From NCBI RefSeq assembly GCF_014251255.1, contig NZ_CP059182.1, positions 558,001 to 622,000 of the forward strand: DNA of 64,000 nt. Direction: 5' to 3'. Below are positions 20,695-31,602 of this stretch, piece after piece. A program made the translations under genes and the position numbers. Below the pieces are notes generated by a model, which was given only the letters and a program-made list of their open reading frames with translations, was not told the origin of the DNA and ran no database searches. The stretch comes from Blattabacterium cuenoti. GTDB lineage: Bacteria; Bacteroidota; Bacteroidia; Flavobacteriales; Blattabacteriaceae. Position 1 is the first letter of the stretch, and each line of letters begins with the position of its first letter.

Positions 20695-22085
20695 AAGTAT
20701 TTCTTTATATCTACAATTTTTCCTTCTATGGCGATAATAGAAGCTGTCAAAGGACTTACGAGTAAAGTCCGAACTCCTGTTCCTTGTCTTCCTTCAAAAT
20801 TTCTGTTAGATGTAGAAACACAATATTCTCCCATAGGAATTTTATCTTCATTCATTCCTAAACACGCAGAACATCCTGGTTGACGAAATTCAAATCCAGC
20901 ATTTTTTAAAATTTTGTCTAATCCTTCTTTCTTTGCTTGTTGAATAACTTTCTGTGATCCAGGAACCACCATTACTCTTACATGATTCGCCTTTTTTTTT
21001 CCTTTCACTATCAATGCAACTAATCTTAAATCTTCTATTCTAGAATTAGTACAACTTCCTATAAAAATATAATTGATCGTTTTTCCTATTAATGATTCTC
21101 CAGGAGAAAAACCCATATAATTTAAAGATCTTTTATCATTTTCAGAAAGTGATTTTTCTGGAATGCGTTCAGAAATTTTCATACTCATTCCTGGAGTTGT
21201 TCCATAAGTGATCATTGGTTCTATATCTTCTGCATGAAGAAGATATTTTTTATCAAAAATTGTATTCTTATCTGTCTTCAAAGTAGACCAATACTCTATG
21301 TTTTTTTTGTGATGTTTTTCTTCATTTTTTAATAAATACTTTTTACACTTTTTGATGTAATCAAAAGTAATTTCATCTGGAGCTATTAATCCTCCCTTTG
21401 CTCCCATCTCAATACTCATATTACAAATTGTCATTCTTCCTTCCATACTCATATTTCTAATGACTGATCCCGTATATTCTATAAAATGTCCTATTCCCAC
21501 ATCTACTCCTAATTTTGAGATTATATACAAAATAACATCTTTTGGAGTTACTCCTTTTTTTAAATTTCCCTCTAATTGAATTTTCATTTGTTTAGGTTTA
21601 GAGAGCAATAAACATTGGCTTGCCATAACCATAGCAACTTGACTAGTTCCAATACCAAAAGCAATACTTCCAAAAGCTCCATGAGTAGATGTATGACTAT
21701 CTCCACAAACTATTGTCATTCCAGGCAAAGTTAGCCCCAATTCAGGACCAATCACATGAACAATTCCATGATTTTCATGCCCAAGTCCATAAAACGTAAT
21801 TCCAAATTTTTTACAATTTTTTATTAAAAAATTTATTTGTTTTCTAGAAAGAGGATCTGAAATAGGTAAATGTTGATTTTTTGTAGGAACATTATGATCT
21901 ACAGTAGCTATAATTTGTTTGGGTCTAAAAACAGAAAAACCTCTTTTTTTTAATTCTAAAAAAGCTTGAGGACTCGTAACTTCATGTATATAATGTCTAT
22001 CAATATAAAGTACATCTAACTTATTTTCCAATTTTTTTATTGTATGAGATTCCCAAACTTTATCAAATAAAGATTTTTTAGACAT
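20691..22085 (-). CDS. leuC: 3-isopropylmalate dehydratase large subunit
   Basis: Catalytic [4Fe-4S] subunit; partner of LeuD. The 464 residues have VCGDSHTSTHGAFGSIAFGI near residue 128, IFIGSCTNSRIEDL near residue 345 with the first cluster Cys, and FRQPGCSACLGMNED near residue 402 with the other two. The length is typical. It lies 2 bp downstream of leuA. Confidence 0.97.
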   Translation of the reverse strand: MSKKSLFDKVWESHTIKKLENKLDVLYIDRHYIHEVTSPQAFLELKKRGFSVFRPKQIIATVDHNVPTKNQHLPISDPLSRKQINFLIKNCKKFGITFYGLGHENHGIVHVIGPELGLTLPGMTIVCGDSHTSTHGAFGSIAFGIGTSQVAMVMASQCLLLSKPKQMKIQLEGNLKKGVTPKDVILYIISKLGVDVGIGHFIEYTGSVIRNMSMEGRMTICNMSIEMGAKGGLIAPDEITFDYIKKCKKYLLKNEEKHHKKNIEYWSTLKTDKNTIFDKKYLLHAEDIEPMITYGTTPGMSMKISERIPEKSLSENDKRSLNYMGFSPGESLIGKTINYIFIGSCTNSRIEDLRLVALIVKGKKKANHVRVMVVPGSQKVIQQAKKEGLDKILKNAGFEFRQPGCSACLGMNEDKIPMGEYCVSTSNRNFEGRQGTGVRTLLVSPLTASIIAIEGKIVDIKKYL

Positions 22086-22087
22086 GT

Positions 22088-23302
22088 TTAAACAACATTT
22101 ATTCTTCTTCTAATGTGTTGTAATCTATTTTTATTATTGTTTCCTTTATTATTGGCTTCTTCTAAAATAATTTTTAATTCTTGATCAGATATCTCCTTTT
22201 TTTTATCAGCATATCTTAAAAAAATAGAATAAACTAAATCTAAAGAATTTTTATTTAAAAAATGTCCCAATTTTTTATAACGATAATCCAAAGCTGCCCT
22301 TCCACTTCTAGCTGTTAAAATAATTGAAGAATGGTTATGAATTCCAACATCTTCTGGATTAATGCTTTCATAAGTTTCTCTTTTCTTTATTATTCCATCT
22401 TGATGAATTCCTGATGAATGAGAAAAAGCATTCATTCCTACAATCGCTTTATTTGCCTGTACTTTCATTCCTGTACATTCAGAAACTAAATGACTTATTG
22501 AAGAAATAAGTTTTGTTTTTATATTTGTAAATAAATTCAAATGAGAATTTTGTTTAATGATCATAACGATTTCTTCTAATGAAGTATTTCCAGCTCTTTC
22601 CCCAATTCCATTAATAGTACATTCTACTTGTTGTGCTCCATTTATTATTCCAGATAAAGAATTTGCAGTAGCCAATCCCAAATCATTGTGACAATGAGTC
22701 GATAATGTAATATTATGGATTCCCTTAACATTTTCCTTAAGAAATTTAATTTTTATACCATATTCTTCTGGTAAACAATAACCTGTAGTATCAGGAATAT
22801 TAATAACTGTTGCTCCATATTTAATTACAGCTTCACAAACTTTTGCTAAAAAATCGTTATTTGTACGTCCTGCATCTTCTGCATAAAATTCTACATCTTC
22901 TACAAATTTTTTTGCATATTTTACAGCTTGTATAGCTCTTTCTATAATTTTTTCTGGAGTACTATTAAATTTATAACGAATATGGCAATCAGAAGTTCCT
23001 ATTCCAGTGTGAATTCTAGATCTTTTTGCATATTTTAAAGCACTTCCTGCTATTTTTATATCTTTTTCTACAGCTCTAGATAAAGCACAAATAATAGGTT
23101 TTGAAATAGATTTACAAATTTCTTGAACAGATTGATAATCTCCTGGACTCGAAGTTGGAAACCCTGCTTCAATGACATCTACTCCCAAATATTCTAGTTG
23201 TTTCGCTATTTTTATTTTTTCTTTAGTATTTAGTTTACATCCTGGAACTTGTTCTCCATCACGCAACGTTGTATCAAAAATATGAATTCTTTTCTTTTCC
23301 AT
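22088..23302 (-). CDS. leuA: 2-isopropylmalate synthase, short form
   Basis: Commits 2-oxoisovalerate to leucine by condensation with acetyl-CoA. The catalytic TIM barrel is complete: [17 protein letters not shown] at the N-terminus, metal-binding [16 protein letters not shown] near residue 200, [14 protein letters not shown], and [11 protein letters not shown] near residue 295. The protein stops at 404 residues, so the C-terminal leucine-sensing domain of about 500-residue LeuA enzymes is absent. Short forms also occur in free-living flavobacteria. It is first gene of the leu operon and has a TAGTTTTG element 28 nt upstream. Confidence 0.93.
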   Translation of the reverse strand: MEKKRIHIFDTTLRDGEQVPGCKLNTKEKIKIAKQLEYLGVDVIEAGFPTSSPGDYQSVQEICKSISKPIICALSRAVEKDIKIAGSALKYAKRSRIHTGIGTSDCHIRYKFNSTPEKIIERAIQAVKYAKKFVEDVEFYAEDAGRTNNDFLAKVCEAVIKYGATVINIPDTTGYCLPEEYGIKIKFLKENVKGIHNITLSTHCHNDLGLATANSLSGIINGAQQVECTINGIGERAGNTSLEEIVMIIKQNSHLNLFTNIKTKLISSISHLVSECTGMKVQANKAIVGMNAFSHSSGIHQDGIIKKRETYESINPEDVGIHNHSSIILTARSGRAALDYRYKKLGHFLNKNSLDLVYSIFLRYADKKKEISDQELKIILEEANNKGNNNKNRLQHIRRRINVV

Positions 23303-23329
23303 ACTATTTGGATTATTTTAATTCCATTT

Positions 23330-23337
23330 CAAAACTA
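23330..23337 (-). promoter_or_regulatory. Candidate -7 promoter element for leuACDB
   Basis: On the minus strand the octamer is TAGTTTTG (TAnnTTTG), 28 nt before the leuA ATG. No leader peptide, T-box or attenuator could be recognised in the 147-bp gap, so regulation of the operon, if any, is not visible. Confidence 0.4.
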
Positions 23338-23449
23338 TCTCTTACAAAAAAAAAATAATATAAAATAATTTTTATATTTACAATGTATAAAAATACAAAA
23401 TATTTTATATTTTTCTGTTTATCAAGCTTAATAACTTGAAAAAATTACA

Positions 23450-25015
23450 ATGTTAACAAAAATGAATAATAAGAAAATGGATCATCTTCTTCTATTAATT
23501 CAATCTCTATCTAAATCCGAAAAAAAGAATTTTAAACTTTATGCAAATAGAATAAAAAAAAACAAAAACGCTAAGTTCATAAAACTTTTTGAAATAATGA
23601 GCAAAATAAATTCTTATCAAGAAAAAGAAATATTGGAAAATACATTCATAAAAAAAATTCAATTATCTAATATGAAAGCTCATTTATATAAACAGATTTT
23701 GATTAGTCTTAGACGACAGCAGAAGCATATTCTAGAAAATTATGATATACAAATACATGAATTTTTAGATTTTGCTAAAATATTATACGATAAAGGTCTT
23801 TATCTACAAAGCTTAAAATTTTTAAAAAAAGCAAAAGTTATAGCTAAATGTAATGAATCAAACACAATTTTGTTAGAGTTAGTAGAATTTGAAAAAATGA
23901 TAGAATCTCAACATATTACCAGAAGTATTTATTCTAGATCTGGAGAATTATCTTTAGAATCTAAAGAATTAATTGAAAGAGTTCAATGTCATAATGCTTT
24001 ATCTAGTCTATCTTTAGAATTATACGGATTATATTTAAAAGTAGGATATGTAAGAAATGAAAAAGACAAAATATTTATAGAAACATATTTTCGTACAAAT
24101 CTTACAAAATTTGATATAACTAAACTTAGTTTTTATGAAAAATTGTTTTTATATCAAGCTCAAGTATGGTACCATTATATTAGACAAGATTTTATCATGT
24201 GTTATAGGTCATCTTGTAAATGGGTTGAGCTGTTTCAAAATCATGAAAAAGCAAAAAAAATAGCTCCTGTCAGTTATTTAAAAGGATATCATTATTTACT
24301 AGATACTTTATTTTACTTGAACCATTACTCTAAATTCAAAAACGTTTTAGAAAAATTTGAAAAAGAAGTTCAAAATGGAGATATTATTTTAAATGGAAAT
24401 ACAAAAATATTAATTTTTATGTACAAATATACTAATCGTATTAATAAACATTATATGGAAGGAACTTTTTCTGAAGGGGTAAAAAATATTCTTCCTTCTT
24501 TATTCCAAGATTTAAATAAAATTTCTACTCGTTTAGACTCTCATTATATTATGGTACTTTATTATAAAATTGCTTGTTTATATTTTGGAAGTGGAGACAA
24601 TAAAAATACCATTAGATATTTACTAAAAATTATGGAAAATAAAGAAAAAAATTTAAGACAAGATTTACAATGTTTTGCTCGACTTTTACATTTAATTGCT
24701 TGTTACGAAAGTGGATTAGATGAAAATATGGATCGTAAAATACAATCTGCATACAAATTTTTTATTCAAATGGATGATTTATACATTGTACAAAAAAAAA
24801 TTATTCATTTTTTCAAAAACCTAGGAACTTTTTATCCACATCAAATTAAAGGACAATTTAAAAAATTAAGAGAAAAATTAATTAAATATTCTGATCATCC
24901 TTATGAAAAAAGAACTTTTCTATATCTAGATATCATTTCATGGTTAAATTCAAAAATAGAAAATAAATCCATTGAAATAATTATAAAAGAAAAATTTTTA
25001 AAAAATCATTGTTAA
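23450..25015 (+). CDS. Conserved helical-repeat protein of unknown function
   Basis: A 521-residue protein that I do not recognise beyond a resemblance to uncharacterised flavobacterial proteins. It has no signal peptide or membrane segment. Most of it is predicted helix with spaced aromatic and alanine-rich pairs (FAKILYDKGLYLQSLKFLKK; ACLYFGSGDNKNTIRYLLKI), which suggests TPR-like repeats and a scaffold or adaptor role. The start is ATG 23450, with in-frame ATGs at residues 5 and 10 as alternatives. It diverges from leuA and overlaps the next minus-strand gene by 4 nt. Its retention at full length in a reduced genome argues for function. Confidence 0.7.
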   Translation: MLTKMNNKKMDHLLLLIQSLSKSEKKNFKLYANRIKKNKNAKFIKLFEIMSKINSYQEKEILENTFIKKIQLSNMKAHLYKQILISLRRQQKHILENYDIQIHEFLDFAKILYDKGLYLQSLKFLKKAKVIAKCNESNTILLELVEFEKMIESQHITRSIYSRSGELSLESKELIERVQCHNALSSLSLELYGLYLKVGYVRNEKDKIFIETYFRTNLTKFDITKLSFYEKLFLYQAQVWYHYIRQDFIMCYRSSCKWVELFQNHEKAKKIAPVSYLKGYHYLLDTLFYLNHYSKFKNVLEKFEKEVQNGDIILNGNTKILIFMYKYTNRINKHYMEGTFSEGVKNILPSLFQDLNKISTRLDSHYIMVLYYKIACLYFGSGDNKNTIRYLLKIMENKEKNLRQDLQCFARLLHLIACYESGLDENMDRKIQSAYKFFIQMDDLYIVQKKIIHFFKNLGTFYPHQIKGQFKKLREKLIKYSDHPYEKRTFLYLDIISWLNSKIENKSIEIIIKEKFLKNHC

Positions 25016-25362
25016 TTTAACAATAAAATGATTTTAAAAAAAAGAACCAAAAAATATGAAAAAACAAAATTAATGAATGTGACAAACATATTTGAAATAT
25101 CATATTTCATGATCAAATAAAAAAGAAAAAAAATACTAAAAAATAACTTTAAAATTGTCTCTATCACATAGAGAGAAATAATTGATCTAGGTTTTTTATT
25201 AAAAATAAAAAAAAATAATAAAAAAAAACTATTAATAAGAAACAGAAATACATATCCTATTATGAAATAGGAAAAATCCCTTTCATAAAAAAAATTACAA
25301 ATTATATGTATAAATAATATAAACGAAAAAAAAACTACCAGTTTAAATTTTTTAATTATCAT
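25012..25362 (-). CDS. Small integral membrane protein, four predicted helices
   Basis: A 116-residue, strongly hydrophobic protein with about four membrane segments (residues 8-25, 32-53, 62-85 and 92-114). No catalytic motif is seen. Its size and topology resemble the small protein found upstream of atpB in flavobacterial ATP synthase operons (AtpI-like), but no such neighbour is here and the resemblance is weak. Base composition (long runs of T and A) makes any hydrophobic frame easy to keep open, so the call is moderate. Confidence 0.5.
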   Translation of the reverse strand: MIIKKFKLVVFFSFILFIHIICNFFYERDFSYFIIGYVFLFLINSFFLLFFFIFNKKPRSIISLYVIETILKLFFSIFFLFYLIMKYDISNMFVTFINFVFSYFLVLFFKIILLLN

Positions 25363-25432
25363 TAGTTTGAAAAATAAATAAAAAAAAAAACATAAAAATA
25401 AAATTAATCAAAATGTTCTTTAATAAAAAAAC

Positions 25433-26713
25433 ATGCAAAACATTATTGATGAACTTTCTTGGAGAGGTTTAATTCAAAATAAAGTTCCTGGAGTAGAAGA
25501 ACAACTAAAAAAACGTACGACTATATATATTGGATTTGATCCAACATCTAATTCTTTACATTTGGGAAGTTTGCTTCCTATTATTATGTTGATTCATTTT
25601 CAAAAAATGGGACATCAATCTTTAGCATTGATTGGAGAAGCTACAGGAATGATAGGAGATCCATCGTATAAATATGATCGTAGAATTTTTTTGAATCAAA
25701 AAACTTTACAAAAAAATACAAAATCTATCAAAAATCAACTTTCTAAACTATTAAATTTTCATTCTGAAAAAGTAGAATTATTAAACAATTTTAATTGGAT
25801 GAAAAATATTTCCTTTTTAAAATTTATCCGTGATATAGGAAAACATTTCTCTATAAATTATCTGATATCTAAAGATTCTGTAAAAAAACGTGTTAAAAAT
25901 AAAAATGACGGAATTTCTTTTACTGAGTTTTCTTATTCTCTCATACAAGGATATGATTTTCTCTATTTAAATCAAAAAAAAAATTGCTTTATTCAAATTG
26001 GAGGATCAGATCAATGGGGAAACATTACTGCGGGAATAGAGCTTATTAGAAAAAAAACAGGAAAAAAAGCATATGGAATCACTTTTCCTTTGGTAACAAA
26101 ACCTAATGGAAAAAAATTTGGAAAGAGTGAAAAAGGAGAAAATATATGGTTAGATAAAAATCGCACTTCTCCATACAAATTTTATCAATTTTGGATAAAT
26201 GTATCTGATATGGATATTGAAAAATTTATTAAAATTTATACCTTTCTTCCTAAGGAAAAAATCAATACATTAATTTTAAAACATAGAAATAATCCAAAAA
26301 AGAGATTACTACAAAAAAAACTAGCATGTGAAATGACAAAATGGGTTCATGGAAATGAAGCTTATGAAAAAGCTATAAATATTTCAAATATTTTATTTGA
26401 AAAAAAGTATACAAATACTTTTTTACAATCTTTAGATGAAAAAACTATATTTTCCATATACAAAAATATACCACATATGCTCTTTCCTAAAAAAGAGTTT
26501 GAAAAAGGTATTTATTTATTAGATTTTTTAAAAAAAAGCAGTTTTTTTTCTTCTAAAAGTCAAGCAAATCGTGCTTTAAATGCAAATTCAATTTTTATCA
26601 ATAAAATATCTATCAAAGAAAACATATTATTAAATAAAGAAAATGTAATAGGAAAAAAATACATTTTACTTCAATTTGGAAAAAAAGAATTTTTTCTTAT
26701 AAAACTTAAATAA
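25433..26713 (+). CDS. tyrS: Tyrosyl-tRNA synthetase
   Basis: Charges tRNA-Tyr. The class I catalytic domain shows YIGFDPTSNSLHLGSLLPII near residue 33 (HIGH-equivalent HLGS), GSDQWGNITAGIELIR near residue 190, and KKFGKSEKGENIWLD near residue 230 (KMSKS-equivalent KFGKS). The C-terminal S4 domain is KSSFFSSKSQANRALNANS near residue 372. The 426-residue length is normal. Confidence 0.96.
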   Translation: MQNIIDELSWRGLIQNKVPGVEEQLKKRTTIYIGFDPTSNSLHLGSLLPIIMLIHFQKMGHQSLALIGEATGMIGDPSYKYDRRIFLNQKTLQKNTKSIKNQLSKLLNFHSEKVELLNNFNWMKNISFLKFIRDIGKHFSINYLISKDSVKKRVKNKNDGISFTEFSYSLIQGYDFLYLNQKKNCFIQIGGSDQWGNITAGIELIRKKTGKKAYGITFPLVTKPNGKKFGKSEKGENIWLDKNRTSPYKFYQFWINVSDMDIEKFIKIYTFLPKEKINTLILKHRNNPKKRLLQKKLACEMTKWVHGNEAYEKAINISNILFEKKYTNTFLQSLDEKTIFSIYKNIPHMLFPKKEFEKGIYLLDFLKKSSFFSSKSQANRALNANSIFINKISIKENILLNKENVIGKKYILLQFGKKEFFLIKLK

Positions 26714-26723
26714 TAAAGTAGAT

Positions 26724-27629
26724 TTAATATCCAAAACTTTTTAATTTATTGTAATTTGAACGCCAATTTTTACATACTTTTACATCTAATTTTAGAGAGA
26801 CTTTCTTTTTAAAAAAATCCTCTATTTCTTTTATAGAAAAAAATCTTAATTTTCGAACAGAATTTCCATTATTTCCAATGAGAATATTTTTTTGAGAATC
26901 ACGTTCCACGTATATAGATGAAAAAATATCTATTTCAATTTCATTTTTATTAAATTTTTCTGTAAAAACCTCAACGGAGTAAGGAATTTCTTTATAATAG
27001 AAAAAAAATATTTTTTCTCTAATAATTTCATTAACAAAAAATCGTTCCGACTTATCACTTAAAATTCCTTTGGGATAATAAGGAGGGTGTTCAGATAACA
27101 ATCCTAAAATTTTATTCATTAATAAATCTTGATTTATTTTTTTTAATGCAGATATAGGTAATATTTCTGAATTAGGAATAAATTTATGCCAATAATCTAT
27201 TGTCTCATAGAATAATTTTTCACTATATTCTATCCCTATTTTATCTATTTTATTTATTAAAATAATGATAGGAATATTTCTATTTTGAATAGGATTCAAT
27301 ATAAAAGAAAAATATTTTTTTTCCATGAAATGGAATTTTCTCATTTCTGTCATAAATAAAACAATATCAGCATCTTCTAAAGATTTTTCCACATATTGCA
27401 TCATTATTCTTTGCATAGGAGAAATTGGGTTTATAATAATTCCTGGAGTATCAGAAAAAATAATCTGAAAATCAGACTCATCAATAATTCCTAATATTCT
27501 ATGACGAGTGGTTTGTGGTTTTTTCGTAATAATAGAAATTTTTTTTCCTACAAGAGAATTTATTAATGTTGATTTTCCTACATTTGGAAATCCTATAATA
27601 TTAACAAAACTAGACTTATGAATAATCAC
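26724..27629 (-). CDS. era: GTPase Era
   Basis: Ribosome-assembly GTPase acting on 16S rRNA. The GTPase motifs are complete: GFPNVGKSTLINSLVG (G1) near residue 14, QTTRHRILGI (G2), FSDTPGIIINP (G3), and ILINKIDKIG (G4) near residue 128. The C-terminal KH domain runs from about residue 205 (SIYVERDSQKNILIGNNGN). The start is GTG 27629, because no ATG lies before the G1 loop. It follows clpB by 16 bp on the same strand. Confidence 0.94.
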   Translation of the reverse strand: MIIHKSSFVNIIGFPNVGKSTLINSLVGKKISIITKKPQTTRHRILGIIDESDFQIIFSDTPGIIINPISPMQRIMMQYVEKSLEDADIVLFMTEMRKFHFMEKKYFSFILNPIQNRNIPIIILINKIDKIGIEYSEKLFYETIDYWHKFIPNSEILPISALKKINQDLLMNKILGLLSEHPPYYPKGILSDKSERFFVNEIIREKIFFFYYKEIPYSVEVFTEKFNKNEIEIDIFSSIYVERDSQKNILIGNNGNSVRKLRFFSIKEIEDFFKKKVSLKLDVKVCKNWRSNYNKLKSFGY

Positions 27630-27645
27630 TCAATAAAAATATTGT

Positions 27646-30273
27646 TTATTGTATTTTTACCGTTTTTGATTCTGATTTTCTAAATACAATTCCTTTTTCT
27701 TTAAAAAAATCTACTAATATTTTAGTATTGTTATGTATTTCTCCTTGAATAATTTTTTTAGAAAGTTGATTTAAAATATCATGTTGAATTACTCTTTTTA
27801 ATGGTCTAGCCCCAAAATGAGGATCATATCCTTTTTCAGATAAATATGCTATTGCTTCATTTGTCGCTTCTATAGAAATATTTTTCTTTGACAATAAGAA
27901 TCCTAATTTTTTCATTTGTAATTTTACAATTTCTTTAATCTCTTTTCTAGAAAGAGGTTTAAACAAAATTATTTCGTCAATACGATTAATAAACTCTGGT
28001 CTTACTATATTTTTTAATAAATCTATCAAAGACTTTTTTATGGATTCTATTCCATTAGAATAATGAACTTCTTGGTTTAATTTTTCTTGAATCATATCTG
28101 CTCCTATATTGGAAGTCATAATAATGATTGTATTGGTAAAATTTGCTGTACGACCTTTATTATCTGTCAATCTTCCATCATCTAATACCTGTAAAAGGAT
28201 ATTAAATATATCTGAATGAGCTTTTTCAATTTCATCTAATAATATAACACTATAAGGACGACGACGTATGGATTCTGTTAGTTGTCCACTTTCTTCATAT
28301 CCAACATAACCTGGAGGAGCTCCAATCAATCTACTTATTGAATGACTTTCTTGATACTCACTCATATCTATACGAACCATATTATTTTCATTATCAAAAA
28401 GATATTCTGCTAACGTTTTAGCCAATTCCGTTTTTCCTACTCCTGTACTTCCCATAAAAAGAAAAGATCCTATAGGTTTTTTTTCATCTTGAAGTCCAGC
28501 TCTAGAACGTCGTATAGCATTTGCCACAGATTGAATAGCATTTTTTTGACCTATAACTCTCTTATGTAATTTTTTCTCTAGAGATAACAATTTTTCTTTT
28601 TCACTTTGTAACATTTTAGTAATTGGAATTCCAGTCCACTTAGAAACAACTTGAGCAATATCTTCTCTAAAAACTTCTTCTTGTATCATTTTTTTTCCAT
28701 TTTCATTTTGTTTTTTTAATTTTTCTTCAAATAATTTAACTTTCTTTTCTTCTTCTTTAATTTTCCCATATCTTAATTCAGCTACTTTTCCATAATCTCC
28801 TAATCGTTCTGCTTGTTCTGCTTCAAACTTAAAATTTTCTATTTTATCCTTAGATTTTTGTATTCCTTCAACCAAATCCTTTTCACTTTGCCATTGATTT
28901 TGTAATTTTTTTCTTTTTTCATTCAATTTCGCCAATTCCTTCTTTAATAAAATTAGTTGTTTTTCATCATTTTCTCTTTTTATAGCTTCTATTTGTATTT
29001 CCATTTGCATTATTTTTCGATGTAAAACATCTAATTCTTCAGGTTTTGAATTAATTTCCATTCTTAGTTTTGATGCAGCTTCATCAATAAGATCAATAGC
29101 TTTATCAGGTAAAAATCGTTCGTTAATATAACGTTGAGATAATTCTACAGCAGCAATAATAGATTCATCTTTAATTCTTACTTTATGATGACTTTCATAT
29201 TTTTCTTTAATTCCACGTAATATAGATATAGCATCTGTCACAGATGGTTCATCAACATATACTTGTTGAAATCTTCTTTCTAAAGCTTTATCTATTCTAA
29301 AATATTTCTGGTATTCATTTAAAGTAGTTGCTCCTATTGCGCGAAGTTCTCCTCTTGCTAATGCAGGTTTTAAAATATTTGCTGCATCTATAGATCCTTC
29401 TCCTCCTCCTGTACTGACTAAGGTATGTATTTCATCAATAAATAAAATAATATCTCCATTTGAAAAAGTCACTTCTTTTATAACGCCTTTAAGACGTTCT
29501 TCAAATTCCCCTTTATATTTGGCTCCTGCAATAAGAGATGCCATATCTAAAGAGTAAACTTGTTTATTTTTTAAATTATCTGGAATATCTCCATTAATAA
29601 TACGATGAGCTAATCCTTCAGCAATAGCTGTTTTTCCAACTCCAGGTTCTCCAATTAAAATTGGATTATTTTTTGTTCTTCTAGATAAAATTTGTAAAAC
29701 TCTACGTATTTCTTCATCACGTCCAATAACAGGATCTAATTTTCCTTTACTTGCCCATTCATTAAGATTTTTTGCATATTTTTCTAAAGAAGCATTAGAA
29801 GAGTTTTCTGTCATTTGAGAAACGACATTTCCACTTTCTTTTCTTATATCCTTAATGATTTTCTTTATATCTTCTTCAGTAATTCCTTGATCTTTCAATA
29901 ATTGAGATGTATAATCAGAATTCATAAAAATAGCATAAAAAAGATGTTCAATAGAAATAAATTTATCTTTTAAACTATTAGCATAGATTTCTGCTCTATT
30001 TAACATTTGTATTACATGATTACTTAAATGTTGACTAATTGGCTTACTTAATATTCTAGGATAAGTAGAAATAATACGATCTACTCCTATCATTAGGATT
30101 TTATGATTGATATTTAATTTTTCTAAGATAAAAGAAATAATATTATCTTCTTTTTCTAGTAAAGATTTCAATATATGTGCATTTTCAATAGATTGTTGGT
30201 TATTTTTTAATGCAATTTGTTGTGCTTTTTGTATAATATTTTGAGATTTTATAGTAAATTTATTAGAATTCAT
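27646..30273 (-). CDS. clpB: ATP-dependent chaperone ClpB
   Basis: Hexameric AAA+ disaggregase working with DnaK. The 875-residue protein has the N-domain (residues 1-145), the first AAA module with [20 protein letters not shown] near residue 205, a coiled-coil middle domain of about residues 400-525, and the second module with [21 protein letters not shown] near residue 605 and [11 protein letters not shown]. It diverges from prfB across 130 bp. No recognisable promoter or heat-shock operator was found there. Confidence 0.97.
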   Translation of the reverse strand: MNSNKFTIKSQNIIQKAQQIALKNNQQSIENAHILKSLLEKEDNIISFILEKLNINHKILMIGVDRIISTYPRILSKPISQHLSNHVIQMLNRAEIYANSLKDKFISIEHLFYAIFMNSDYTSQLLKDQGITEEDIKKIIKDIRKESGNVVSQMTENSSNASLEKYAKNLNEWASKGKLDPVIGRDEEIRRVLQILSRRTKNNPILIGEPGVGKTAIAEGLAHRIINGDIPDNLKNKQVYSLDMASLIAGAKYKGEFEERLKGVIKEVTFSNGDIILFIDEIHTLVSTGGGEGSIDAANILKPALARGELRAIGATTLNEYQKYFRIDKALERRFQQVYVDEPSVTDAISILRGIKEKYESHHKVRIKDESIIAAVELSQRYINERFLPDKAIDLIDEAASKLRMEINSKPEELDVLHRKIMQMEIQIEAIKRENDEKQLILLKKELAKLNEKRKKLQNQWQSEKDLVEGIQKSKDKIENFKFEAEQAERLGDYGKVAELRYGKIKEEEKKVKLFEEKLKKQNENGKKMIQEEVFREDIAQVVSKWTGIPITKMLQSEKEKLLSLEKKLHKRVIGQKNAIQSVANAIRRSRAGLQDEKKPIGSFLFMGSTGVGKTELAKTLAEYLFDNENNMVRIDMSEYQESHSISRLIGAPPGYVGYEESGQLTESIRRRPYSVILLDEIEKAHSDIFNILLQVLDDGRLTDNKGRTANFTNTIIIMTSNIGADMIQEKLNQEVHYSNGIESIKKSLIDLLKNIVRPEFINRIDEIILFKPLSRKEIKEIVKLQMKKLGFLLSKKNISIEATNEAIAYLSEKGYDPHFGARPLKRVIQHDILNQLSKKIIQGEIHNNTKILVDFFKEKGIVFRKSESKTVKIQ

Positions 30274-30403
30274 AAAATAATGAAATTTGTTTATCCTAAT
30301 CTGGATACTGAGTTAATATTAAACTAATAAGTTCCATTTTTTTTTTTTTACAATATAAAAAAAACATATTTATGTTAATATTTACTTTCGTGTTTTTATT
30401 TTT

Positions 30404-31516
30404 ATGATAAAAAAAGAAGAAATACAATCTCTTTCAGAAAGAATTAATAGAATTCATGATGTTCTAAACATTCAAAAAATGAAAATCTTTCTTGAAAAAG
30501 AACAAGAAAGATTTTTTCATCCTAGTTTTTGTAAAAATTACAAAAAATATAAAAATTTCGTAAAACGTTTACATGTTATGAAAACATGTATAAAAGATTT
30601 TTTTGAATTAAAAAATGCTATGGAAGAACTAGAAATTCTTTTTTCTCTTTCTAAAGAAGAAAACGAAGAGAGTATTGAAATTGAAAAAGAACTTCATCTT
30701 CAATTTAGTAAGACTAAAAAATTATTATCAAACATAGAATTAAAAAATCTTCTTTCTAAAGAAGAAGATGTTTTGAATGCTATATTACAAATTTCTTCTG
30801 GAGCAGGAGGAACTGAAAGTTGTGATTGGACATCTATGTTAATGAGAATGTATGTGATGTGGGCTGAAAAAAAGAAATATTCCGTTAAAAAAATTCATCA
30901 TCTTCCTGGAGATATTACAGGGATGAAATCCGTGACTTTAGAACTGAATGGATTGTATGCATTTGGATATCTAAAAGGAGAAAATGGAGTTCATAGGTTA
31001 ATACGAATCTCTCCATTTGACAATAACTCAAAACGACATACTTCTTTTTCTTCTGTTTATGTCTATCCTTTAATAGATAAAAAAAATATTGATATTGATA
31101 TTAAATCTTCAGATATCCAATGGGAAACTTTTCGTTCTGGAGGAGCAGGGGGACAAAATGTTAATAAAGTAGAAACAGGAGTTAGATTACGTCATCTCCC
31201 AACAGGAATTATGATAGAAAATACAGAATATCGTTCACAAATACAAAATAGACAAAAAGCTTTACAACTTTTGAAATCTAGATTATTTGAAATAGAAATC
31301 ATTAAAAAAAATGAAAAAAAAAATCAGATAGAATCTGAAAAAAAAAAGATAGAATGGGGATCTCAAATACGAAATTATATCATGCATCCTTACAAATTGG
31401 TAAAGGATTTAAGAACAGGTTATGAAACTAATCAAATTCATTCTGTCATGAATGGAGAAATAGATATTTTTTTAAAAAAATTTTTAGTCTATAATAAAAA
31501 AAGAGAAGAAAAATAA
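30404..31516 (+). CDS. prfB: Peptide chain release factor 2, no programmed frameshift
   Basis: Releases peptides at UGA and UAA. The 370-residue reading frame is continuous. The discriminator tripeptide SPF lies in [12 protein letters not shown] near residue 205 (RF2 type) and the catalytic GGQ in [16 protein letters not shown] near residue 250. Around codons 20-30, where many prfB genes have an in-frame UGA preceded by CUU, the frame simply reads through [10 protein letters not shown]. Self-regulation by frameshifting is therefore absent. Confidence 0.95.
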   Translation: MIKKEEIQSLSERINRIHDVLNIQKMKIFLEKEQERFFHPSFCKNYKKYKNFVKRLHVMKTCIKDFFELKNAMEELEILFSLSKEENEESIEIEKELHLQFSKTKKLLSNIELKNLLSKEEDVLNAILQISSGAGGTESCDWTSMLMRMYVMWAEKKKYSVKKIHHLPGDITGMKSVTLELNGLYAFGYLKGENGVHRLIRISPFDNNSKRHTSFSSVYVYPLIDKKNIDIDIKSSDIQWETFRSGGAGGQNVNKVETGVRLRHLPTGIMIENTEYRSQIQNRQKALQLLKSRLFEIEIIKKNEKKNQIESEKKKIEWGSQIRNYIMHPYKLVKDLRTGYETNQIHSVMNGEIDIFLKKFLVYNKKREEK

Positions 31517-31541
31517 AGAAAAAAATTTAAAATTTTTTCTT
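31516..31541 (+). terminator. Weak inverted repeat after prfB
   Basis: Nine-base arms AAGAAAAAA and TTTTTTCTT are perfectly complementary around an 8-nt A/T loop immediately after the prfB stop. The stem has only one G-C pair and lacks a clear T tail on its 3' side, so terminator function is doubtful in so AT-rich a genome. Confidence 0.25.
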
Positions 31542-31602
31542 AGTTATTGATTTTTTTTTTAAATAAAAAAAAAAGATCATTAATTCTTCTATTTTTCGAT
31601 TG

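Noticed and set aside
30274-30403. Possible heat-shock operator or promoter between clpB and prfB
   Set aside because: No inverted repeat or TAnnTTTG element could be recognised on either strand.
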